A stretch of DNA of 64,000 nucleotides from Metridium senile (taxonomy: Eukaryota > Cnidaria > Anthozoa > Actiniaria > Metridiidae): contig OX459097.1 of assembly GCA_949775045.1 (NCBI GenBank), forward strand, positions 9,033,954 through 9,097,953, in the 5' to 3' direction. Each line of letters begins with the position of its first letter. Position 1 is the first letter of the stretch. Under the pieces are notes generated by a model. That model was given only the letters and a program-made list of their open reading frames with translations, ran no database searches and had not been told where the DNA came from. The position numbers were made by a program, and so were the translations under genes. Below are positions 41,992 to 53,900 of the stretch, piece after piece.

Positions 41992-44900
41992 ATCATCATC
42001 ATCATCATCATCATCATTATCATCATCGAGGCCTTGTGGTTGAAGTTCATTAAAAAAGCATACCTTTTGCTTCTCAATGTCGATCTCTCTTCGATAAGAA
42101 GATTCTATTTTATCGATCTTATCCTTCAGTTCGCAAACCTCTTCATATAATTCCTTAGACTCGGCGTTCTTCTCGTGCATTTGTCTTTCTAAGAAAAGCT
42201 TCTTGCTGTTGACATCTTCAAGTCTTCTCTCGAGAGATGCGAGCTCGGTTTTTGTCTAAAAAGAAAGTTTTGTTGTGCTTTTAGTAAGCTTTAATTATAC
42301 TAGTATTAGGATCGAGTAAGCTAGACAGAGTGATTTTCATAAACCTGTGAAATTTTCCTATATATAGTTTCTTCACTTCTTTGCTTGTTTGTTTCCCAAA
42401 TTGTCAGACAATTACGCCAAACAGCACGCCTTTATACACGGAATTCAATTTTTATATTCTTGACTGGCTAGCCTCGCATACATGTGAAAACTCCATTGTG
42501 TTTCAAAGTAAACACGAGGCTAGCCAGTCAAGAACAATAGTTGTTAAAATAGTCCCCTTCACAGTTCCCTGCGCCATCTTGAAAGGTAGCCAGGCCTTTG
42601 CATCAAAGCAAGATGAACGTCGAGCTTGCAATATGATAGAGACACATGAATAATTGTCCCGCAAGGTGTTAAAAGGTCTCTATCATTGCAAGCTCAACGT
42701 TCGTCTCGCTTCGATGCAAAGGTCCGGCTACCTTTCAAGATGGCGCAGGAAGCTGTGGAGGGGACTATTAGACGGTCTTTTCATGCAGAGATAATCTGTC
42801 AAACCTGTGCAATAAACCACTTTAATCTGACTATTACACATGACTCTAGCGAATAAACTTTCAGGTTCACAGATTAATGAAAACCACTCCAAAACAATAG
42901 TCGTAAGTAGAGAGTAGAGTAGAAGTAAGTAACAAACCTTTCCCGAATTCGCTTGGATGATCACAAGACAAAGGTTCCAAGTCGAGACTGAACTTGATTC
43001 TTTTATTTATCAAGGCCAACCTGGACATAGAACCATTGTTTTGTGATCATCCAAGTGAATTCAGGAAAGGCCTATTATTGACTTCATAAGTATGTTAGTG
43101 TTCAATAAAGAGCATTTAATAACTTAAACAGCTTGGATTACGTTTAACAACTTGAGGGTTTTACTAGTTTTAAAGGTTATTGTCGTCAATAAAACACTGA
43201 AAAATAATAAACTGCTTCTTTAATAAAACAGATTTTAAGAGTTAAGTTAATCATAATTCTCCAACCTCTGCAAGATTTGCAGACATAAAACATAAAAAAC
43301 GTTCACACAGTTAAGTTGTTTTTATTTTATTGCGTCTTTGAGGTTTTACAAGGATTATAGTATTCACAATTGTTGCCATGAAATGTCATGATTACAAAGT
43401 TTATTGATTTATCATTTGTACGCAACGTTTTGAGGGTAAAATTTATTTACATTTTGTATTTACAATTTACATTATAATGCAGAATCGAGTTTAATGAAAG
43501 TGCAAACATTTACCATGGTCGTTTGAAAAAGCATTTTATTAGTTAAGTATTTTATTAGTATTCGATTCAGGAATCACAAAATCCTTTTTTACCTACATAA
43601 TCCTTTATTTTATTTTAATATTTCGAGTAAATTTACTTTCACCAAATATAAAATCTTGATTTAACTTAACTTGAAGTTTCGAACGATTTTAGATAAAAAT
43701 TTTTAAGATTTTAATACTTAACATTTTTTAACGATTTATAAATAGGGCTCAAAGTAGATTTTATATATTTTGTTTTTACTCGATGGGCGTAGCCAGTTGA
43801 GTCATAAAATAGGCTTATTTTTTTGTTTACTTCAGATTGGTACTTTAGTCTTTTATACAGTGTTAGATATAAACAAAGTTAGGCACACAATAATATAACA
43901 AAGAAGAATAGAGTTTGTCAGACCTGGCCTTAAGTTAACCTTAGTACATTTAGTCATCTTAAACATTTTAACTGACTTAATGTATGTTAAATGTATTGCT
44001 TGATTACAGTTAATTGTTAGGCTATTTAGTATAGTAATCAACTTCGTCTTTAAAAGGCCAGAATCACTTCCGTATTGTTCGGTTGTTTCGTTAGACAAAA
44101 CGTCCAAGTCAGTTTCACACTGTAAAAACCACTGAGATATACATCAATGTAACAGTTAAAATAATAATAAAAAAAATCATTATCTTGTTGGTTCATTTTT
44201 TTGGGGATACATGGCTGCGGTAGGCATTTTTTGTCGACGTTTACTCTATCCTTAGTCTTGATCGATTAAGACTAAGAACGGATCTAAAGGTCAACAAAAA
44301 ATATATATCGTAGTGTATCGCCCCAAAAATGAACTAACAAGACAAACAAGACATACGACAAAGGACTTTCAGATAAACTATGACAAAAATCATCTCATGA
44401 AACACATCACTTATCAAAACAGTACAAAAGATAAAATACAAATTACAGTTGATAAAAATATATCCAATTCAACAATAAGTAGTGAAATCTGATAACTTAA
44501 TTAAGTTCATTGATGTGATTAACTTGTTAAATTAAAAATTAAAAATTAAAAAATGCCTGCTAATTTTCAACTACAGTTGGCTAATTACAAATTAAAAAAA
44601 AACCCGGAATTAAAAACCTTTTCTGATTAAAAACATTGCATTAAAATTAAGGCCATAGTCTGACATTAGTAGAAAGTTTACACAGGCATAACCAGAGAGG
44701 ATGCAGTAACAAATAAAAAACCTTTTCAGTTTCGTAATGACTTCGTCGTGCATCCTCCATGCCCGCGAGCTGCTTGGTCAGCTGTGTCACTTGTTGCTGA
44801 AGCTGTGCATTATGGTCCTCCTTTTCTCGTAGCCAGGTTCTTAGTTCGCGGACTTGGTTGTTCTCGACATAGGTGAGTTTCTTGATGAGAGTTTCGACTT

Positions 44901-47900
44901 CTTTTTGGAGTTCTTCATTGTGCGCTACTTTTGCTGCAAACTTCGCTTCTAGTTCCCCAAGGCGATCCTTCTGAGCGTTTTGCATTTCGATTTTGATATT
45001 CTCGAGATCGAGTTCAAGTTGAATATTTTGGGATTCTTTTTCTTGTAGAATGGAGCTTAGTTCATTTATTTTTTCGTCTTCAAACAACTCAAGCTTATCG
45101 ACCATTTCCTGTATTTGGTTCTCTAGTGAGATAATCTTGGTCGTCTTTTGCTCAATCTCCACTTCAAGTTGGGGCACAAGAACACTTTGGATGTCTGCAA
45201 TCTTCATGGTCAGTTGGCTGACATCGTCTTCAAGCTCTAAACAGCGCATGCGTATACTCTCGTTCTCGCCCTGAAGATTGAGTATGGTTTCACTCTGTAA
45301 ATCGTCGAGATTCCGTTTCTGGCTTTGGATAATTGACTCTAGTTCAGAACTGTTTTTGGCCTTTTCCTTTAAGTCATCTTCCAGTTCTTTCAGTTGCAGT
45401 TCACGACTATCGTTCAATGTAAGTTGTTCTTGTAGTTTCTGAGTCAGTTCGTTCAATTCAAAGTCCTGCAAACGAGCTACCGTCTCTGTAAGTTGTATTA
45501 CTTGTTCTTCCAATTGGGAGTTCTCAGTTGACTTCTCCTTCAATCGTTCTTCCAGATCTTTGTGCTCGTTTTCCTTCACATCCAGAAGGGTTTCGTAGCC
45601 TTGGCTTTTCACTATCTCCAACTTCAACTCTTTCTGCAAATCTGTCAACTCAGCTTCGAGTTCGATATTCTGGTCTTGGAGTCGCTGCTGCAATTCGTCA
45701 TTCTCCGAGTCACGAGTTCGCAGTAGTGTCTCAATCTCTTGATTCTTCAACATGATACTAGAAAGTTCAGTCTCTGTCGAAGCCAGCCCATTTATCGTTC
45801 GTTCTTTTTCTTGCAGCTTTTCGTGTAGCTCTTCTTTCGCTGATTTTTCACTGTTGAATTTCTCTTCAAGTTCAGTGTTGGTTTTTCGGAGTTCACTAAG
45901 CTCCGTCTCGAGTTCGCTTATTTGACCAGTCTGTTCGTTGACTTCCTTCTCCTTTTCGTTTAAAACCTTACAGTAAAACATCCACACACATGTAATACCT
46001 GAGCTTAGACCAGATTTCGTATGACTGTGAAAAGTTCAGTGCCGTGTGCGTGCCTTGCCGCGACCATGACGTTTCTATAATTTTTTACGTGCCTTGACCG
46101 CCTTTGTGCCGTGAGCTTTTCATCCTCGGGAATCCAGGGGTATTCTTCTGTCGCTCGTTTCTCGCTTCCACAACATATACCCCCGGGAACGTAGTCTGTT
46201 GGAGCTTGTTCCGGAAGTCAAAATTCAAACTTATTTAACGACTTTCTTTGAATGGTTATCTTGATTTTCATGATTTTCCTAATAAGGTCGACCAATCAGG
46301 AAAGAGCTGAATTTTGACTTCCTGAACAAGCTCCAACAGACTACGTTCCCAGGGGTATATGTTGTGGAAGCGAGAAACGATCGACAGAAGAATACCCCTG
46401 GGTTCCCGAGGATGTGAGCTTTTCCTAGTCATACGAAATCTCACTAAAGAAGCTATATCAAGGCCATGATGCATTATGCCTTGATATTGAAAAAATGATC
46501 CAGTGTTTCAATGCAATCTTTATAATTACATTATATTCTCGTTATCGCTCAAGTTGTCTCAAAGACCTATTCAATTGAATAAATAAATAATTTCCCAGTC
46601 TAAAAGTTGACAAATTCATTTGAATAAATAATTTTCCAGCATTCTTTACGACAATTTTTGGAATACGTTTTTATTTTCAAAAACACTGCGCAATCCCGTC
46701 ATGCATCATGGACTTGAAATCAGCGTCTTTCTCAAAGTAAAATTGGAACACAACTTAATATATCTTGATTGAGTAAAACCCTCTACTTATAATAACTATT
46801 AAAATACCATCGCATATAATAATCAAACTGGAAAGGTTGTAATTGACTGGATAGCATTAAAGAAGGAGGCAATACGAGTAATGTCACCTATAATTGACTG
46901 GGTAGCATAAAAAAAGGGGGCAATACGAGAAATGTCACCTATAATTGACTGGGTAGCATAAAAGAAGGGGGCAATACGAGAAATGTCACCTATAATTGAC
47001 TGGGTAGCATAAAAGAAGAGGGCAATACGAGAAATGTCACCTACCTCTTCCATGTTCGCCAACTTTCTCTGCTTATCCAGCGCACTTTTAGTTAATTCTT
47101 TATTTTCTTGCTGTATTTCATCTACTTTTATTTTATACTCTCCATTCTCTCTCTGTAGTTTCGACTTTTCTTTGGTGAGAGACTCAAGCTTGCGTTCAAG
47201 ATCCGTAATTTTCTCTCGCGCAACTTTCACATCGAGCGATTCCCGGCCTATTGTTTTGAGTTCAAGACTTTGGACTTTAGTTTCAAGTTCTTTCTTTTGT
47301 TCTTTCAGGTAGTTTATCTCACCTTGTAACTGTTTAACAGTTTCTTCTAAATCTTCGTGATCTGTTTTCATTCGGAAGGAAAACTCCGCCTCGAGTTCCG
47401 AACGTATTTGTTCCTTTTCTTTTAATCGTTCATTTTCAAGTTCATTTTTCTTTTTGTCGAAGCTATCTTGAAGTTCTCGAATCTTTTTCTTATAACTTTC
47501 CTCGAGTTCAGTTTTTTCCCTTGTGAAGCTATCCCGAACTTCACTAGACTCGACTAAAGAACTTCGCTGAAGTTCTGCTTTTTCTCGGAAAAAGCTTTCC
47601 TCGAGTTGAGCTTTCGACTTGGAATGGCTTAGCTCTAGTTCAGCTTTATGCTTCGCAAGCATTTCATAAAAGTCTTCTTTGAGTTGACCTTTTAGGCCGG
47701 CTTCACCATTCGAAAACGCTTGCCTCAACTCAGCTATCTCATCTTTATATTTATTTTCTATTTCAGATTTTTCACGCGCAGCATTATGAAGTATTTTTGC
47801 TTTTTCCTCAGTGAAATGTTCTTCGATTTCTGACTTCCATTTTTGGAAGCTCTTCTCACTTGCAGCAACCTTTTCCTGGTACTCTTCCTCGAGTTGATAT

Positions 47901-50900
47901 TTTTCTTCGCGTAATGTTTTCTCCATGTGTGAATTTTCTTTGAAAAATCCTTTTCTCAGATCTGCTTCTTGTTCGTTGAGATTTTGACAGAACTCTTTTT
48001 CAAGAGCCTCTCGCTGTTCAGCCAATTCTCTCTCGAATTTTTGCATCATTTCACTCTTTTCTCGAGTGAACGACTCTCGCATTTCTGCCTTTTGGCGCGA
48101 AAACTTCTGCTCAAGTTCTGCTTTGGACTGTTCGTAGTTCTGCTTCAAACTAGCAACCTCTTTGGAATGCTCCTGGTTTAATTCCCAAATTCTATTATCA
48201 CTCTCTTCTTCGCGTTTTGATCGTTCTCTTTTGAACTCGTTTTCTAAAGCTTGAATTTGTTCTTTGTGGCCTTTTTCCAGTTCAACTCTAAGGTTCGCCC
48301 AATCTCGTTGACTTTTATTGAATTCAGCTTTGGAACTACTCGAATTCAACTCCAGTTCAGATTTATCTATCCTGAACTGCTGCTCCATCGCCGCCTTTTC
48401 ATTGAGGAACCTCAACTCAGCTTCTGCCTTCTCTTCGTCCAAAAGATGAATCTTCTCAATGAGCTTTGTCTTCTCATCGTCGAATTTGTCTTTGGAAGTT
48501 TCTATTTCACTCTTGTAATAAGTCTCAAGCATTGCTTTCTCGCCTCGATGTTCATCTTCCATCTCCGACTTCTCGCTCTCATACTCATTGATCAACATTT
48601 CTTTCATCTGCGCAAAGTTACCTTCGAGATCGTCTGACAATCGATTTTTCTCGGACGAAAACGATTTCTCCATCTCGTTCATCTTTTCTTGGTATTCCCT
48701 TTCTAGTTGCTCTTTGTCCTGAACTAGAGATTGCTGCAGCGCCTCCATTTCTCCACTAAACTGAGCAGTAAGATTCGCTAACTCCGTCTCGTATCTCGTC
48801 TGATTGTCATATTCTTTGGAATCATGTGCACTTCGGAGAGTTTCCACTTCATTTTTGAGGTTCTGGATGTTGATGTCTTTCTCTTTCATGGAATTCTCAT
48901 GTGCTGAAATCTCATCAGACAATTCTTTGATTTTTGATTCCAAGGCACGCCTTTCGTTCTGTGCTGTGATTTCTAGCTCGCTAATCGATGAGTCCTTCTC
49001 CTTGACCTCAGCTTCGAGTTTCTTGATAGTTTCTGGAACAAAAGATCAAATAATATCAATATGTGTACTAAAACATTCTAGAACAAATGATCACGTATAG
49101 TATGGCCAATTCAGCAAAGGTACATTTTAAAACATTTTCCTATATTCGTGATCTTATTGAAAACAAAATGAAATAAAACTTTATAGTAATCAGGGTTTGA
49201 GTTTTAATCGTTAACTGATGTATTCATGAATAATACATTGAAATGCGTTCGGTGTATAAGTGAAATACAGATACATGAGAAAAATATCGTATGCATACGA
49301 TATTTTTCTCATTAACTGATGTATCCATGTTTTATTTCTGTTTGAAAGCATTTATCCCTGTTGACTTACCAAGGTTGCCTTTCATTTCGGCTTCATTTTC
49401 TGTTGAGGGAAAATAACTATATAAGATACGAAAAAACATACGAAAAATGGCTCAAAGATAAACCTTGAGTAGTCCTTTTAACAGTTCCGTTTAGAGACCA
49501 CGAATGATAGTTCCAAGTCGAGGTTTCAGTTGCTACACATGATAAATTATAGTTTTGCTATGCGCAGCAACTGGAACCTCGACTTGGAACTATTCATGGT
49601 CACTATATATATTATACTCGATTGACGCTGAGCTTGAATAAGAGAACCGTAACTGGTATGTTCATGTTTTGCGCCAGTTCTGCTGTCTCTGTTTGTAACA
49701 GAAGTATACCTTTGCACAAAATGCGTTGGGAGAAAGCGGACAGAAAAAGTATTAGCATCATGAGTGTTAATCATTAAGAGATAAAGCAAGAAGGATGGAG
49801 AAGAAAGCATGTTACTCACGTTCTACCGACCATGGAATTGATATATCATCATCAGTGTCTTGATCTTCTTTTGAGTGGAAAATAGAGAAGAAGAAGAGGT
49901 AGAAACAGTATAAGATTAGAAGATAATTATAGATATGACATCTCATGCGAGCTGACCGTCCACACGGAAGAGTCAACTGATTTAGGTGAATATTAGGAAA
50001 ATAGTGATTAAGACATGCGACTTGGAAGGACATGATTGAGACTCAGGCATGCTTTTAAAAATCCCAATCAGTCAGTAATCGAGCACCAGTCGAAAGCTGC
50101 GTTTTTGTTGGCCCCCTAATACAGTACCACAAGTGTTTGGTTTGGTTTAGGGCAATTGTTTGGAAAGAGTCTAGTTTTTTTTTTTAAACCAATCCTAAAC
50201 GATGTTTCGATTTGGTGCTGAGTGTTCCCCATCAGTTGGTGAAGAGCATGCAAGTCAATCAGTAGTATGGATGAATTCAACACTTGATATTGTGACTGCA
50301 AATACAGTACACAATGGATTGATGCAAGGACATGGCATGCTCTTTTGTGGAAATGGAAAACATGCGAGCGAAATTGCACCTTTTAGTCTTAATAATAGGT
50401 GAACTTATGGAAAAGTACAGTAGTACTAGGCAAACGTTTTGTGAAAATGGAATCCAAACAAGTGAATTTGTATGGTCGATAGCCTAGCAAAAGGATGCAT
50501 GCAAGCATATAGTGCCACTATAACTAAGACATGACACTAACTTCTTGGAAAGATGGCTATGATGATTCACTCTTAAAAGAATGGAAAACTTTCCTTGGGC
50601 ATCCCCTAGTGAACAGTGTTCGTGTACAAGAAAATCACAAAGTGCATTCCTATAGCAATGATGGTTACACGAGTTGATAAGTTTACTGACAAAAATAAGT
50701 GAAGGTGTGTTATAGTGAAAGATGAAGTAAAATCTCTAAATATATTTTTAAGAAAAGGAACAGGATAAAATACGCACCATGCCTCAAAAAATCTAGAACA
50801 ATTCAGTTTTATCGAGTACAACATTAACATAAACAGTGCTTGAAGATAAAAAAGATAACGTTTAACCGGATATCGTTGTATACTTAATGAGCTGAAGACA

Positions 50901-53900
50901 TTTACACAAAACTGAAGCAATAAGAGAAGACATGTATCTTACAGGAAGAGAATGATAAAACAGATATTACATTGACGAAAGTTACGTTGCCTTGCGATTC
51001 AAGTATTCATGCAATATGCTATTGAGAGTAGTGTACACGTCCAAAAGACCAATTCATAGATCCACAATTTGCAAACATGAAACAATTGAGCAGTATTCCC
51101 ACTGGAATATAGAATGTCCGACAAACATCATACATTTCAGAAAGATTTACCGCATTTACTGTTTTTTTTTTCCTAACGTACTCTTAGAATATATAAATTC
51201 CAAGACAGACTTATAAAGTTTTCAGCAATCTATGTATATTCGTGCTGTATATTGAGAAAAACATATTTGGCAAATCGGACGTAGCAACAGTAACTAAGAT
51301 AGAACACAATGGATAGTGGATCTATGAATTGCGGCAAATAATACAAATACAAATAACAAGTTTGCATTGAAACGTTCTACAGAATTGCTCCAACATAATA
51401 GAAACCCTTTAAGTGTTCATGCAGTGCAGCTATAATAGTAAAAAGTCAATAGATCAGTTTAAGTATAGAGCAGATTTCGTTTGATTGTGAAATGTTCAGT
51501 GCCGTGTGTGTGCCTTGTCGCGACCGTGATTTTGACTAGAATTTTTTGACATGCCTTGACCACGTTCATGTCGTGAGATTTTCATTGTCATACAAAATCT
51601 GCTCCTATGAAACATTCACGGCACTCACACGGTCAAGACACGATAAAAATTATAGAAACATCACGGTCGCGGCAAGGTACGCACACGGCACTGGACTTTT
51701 CACACATACGAAATCTGCTCCATATAGTGCATTGTATAAAGGTGCGCAAATGCAATTAATGTAGTTTTAAAATTAGTGCAGTGCGTAGCAAGGAAGGTCG
51801 AACGAGTTAAGCATGGAATAGAGGTTAGAAAGGCACAGGTTCTTTATTAATCATGCATGTGATCATTAGCAATATTAAGTGTCCTGAAAATGGCGTATTG
51901 CCATTAAAAACGACATTACAAGCAATTTATTGTTATCTAGATTGTGTTCTATCACTTCTATGCTAATGTATCATCAGTAAGCAGTCTGCTTTTATCGCTC
52001 CTTGCGACTTTAACGACGCAAATTTTAACGATTCTCGTAATAGAAATTCATAGCAAAATGAAGCTCTTATCAAGTGCAGATTAAATATCGTAAAAAACAT
52101 AACAAAAAACAAGACAAAAAGTATTTCTAAAGAAGACAAGTAAGAGTGATATTTGGATGCGCATGTGCCTGACTATCCCATGCTTACCCTCGTTCGACCC
52201 TCCGTCACCACTCCTTCTCCTACCGCCATCCACTTGATCCTCATCTTCCGATTCTTCTTCCGAAGACACTCCGTCTTTCTTTCGGCGAATGATCGTAGGC
52301 TTCGTGTAGTCGGAAAGTACCGAACCCACCCGATGAACCCCTTTTTCGCCGCTTTGTCGTTTCCGATGACTCGGCCGACGTTTTACAGAAGTGTTGACTT
52401 GATTTATGAGACCTTCGACTTGAAGACGGAGCTCGTCGTTTTCGTCACGAAGTTCCTGGATGAAACAAAAACAATTATATTTCTAATCCATTCAACAAAA
52501 TTCAGGTTGATTGTTATACTTACTCTGTTAATTCTTTCCAGATCTCGCACGCCCTTGTTGGCATTTCTGTTTTGTTGTTGTTTGAGTAGCTGTTGTTTCT
52601 CCAAGTCGGCAAGCTGCAACATACAGTGAAGTCATATAAATGGCGGGAAAAGAGAAACGCGTCGCGTAATGGACGTTTTGGCGCGAAAAAAAAAACATAA
52701 GCAAGCAAACAAACAAAATAAAGAAATAGACAAATATTGAAATAAATAGAAAGCTCGGCAAGCTGTAACAAACAGTGAAGTCATATAAATGGCGGGAAAA
52801 TAGAGACGCGTCGCGCAATGAGCGTTTTGGCGCGAAAAACAACATAAGCAAGCGAACAAACAAAATAAAAAAATAGACAAACAGTAATATAAAACAAGCT
52901 TAGTAAATAAAGAAGACAAATAAATAAATAAAAAAACATGAAAATGAAACGACAGACCTACAAACAAACAACAATGGAAACTCTATTTTTCAAAATCAAC
53001 AACAATATCAACACAAACAATAAGAAAATCATTCGGACGATCAAAGCAAGACAAAAAACAGACAGACAAACAAGTAGGCAGATTATAAACAGACAGATGT
53101 ATCTCACCCTTCCAGACAGATCTGACATGGAATCTAGTTCTTTCTCAAGTCGATCACGAGTGACATCAGCTTCATTCAGTTTCTCCTGGCTCTCCGCTAG
53201 TGATTTCTCAAGACGTAAAATCTCTTCTTCAGCGTCTGCAAGTTTCTGTCTCAGCCTCGTTTCTTCTCCTTTGGTCATCTTGAGTGAGTCTTCAAGCATT
53301 GACCTGTGTTGACTGGCATTCAGGAAGTCTTTATTTCGTTCCTCAGACATCGTTTGCTGTAGATTCTGCATCTTGTCTAGAAACGAATTTTCTGTCTCTC
53401 TGTAATTACATACACAAAACGAAGATTTAGCCTTGGATATCGAATTCAGAAAAATACAGCTTAAATGTTCAAAATTTGTTAAGTCAATTGTGATTTGAAA
53501 AGACAGGACTTCAATCACTCAGTTGCTTTTCAAAAGTTAACAGACATTTGTTTATCTAGACCCCCCCCCCCCCCCCCCTTGGGCAAGACACTTTACTCTC
53601 TATGTTCCTCGTCTTCTCGGATAAGGACGTAAAGCCGGAGATCCCGTCTGCCTTCACTCTAACTTCCTATATAAGGTGGACGTAAAAGATCCTGTTGTGC
53701 TCTTCGAAAAGAGCAGGGGATTGTCTCCCGGCACAGCAGTAAGATCTCAAACCAGAGCATATAAGCCTCGAAGAGAGGGACTGCTCTTACTATGGTAAAT
53801 AATATAAATATACCTAATTCGTCCCTCGTGCAGTCTTTCCAGTTGTCTTGTCGTGTCTTCACTCTCTTTGATCAACATTTCTTTCTCGTCTGATATTTTC

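Larger units (their letters stand above)
42256..44721. other. 2.5-kb intron of the ninein gene
   Basis: Contains the foldback elements at 42458-42540, 42551-42766, 42937-43070 and 44182-44342. A segment starting after TTTTTACAG at 44127 codes CETDLDVLSNETTEQYGS in one frame, but it has no donor of matching phase, so I do not include it as an exon. Confidence 0.6.

Noticed and set aside
43950..44134. Possible extra ninein exon (CETDLDVLSNETTEQYGSDSGLL)
   Set aside because: A good acceptor (TTTTTACAG) and a protein-like composition, but the only downstream GT gives phase 1 while the next exon starts in phase 0. It could be a terminal alternative exon; not supported.
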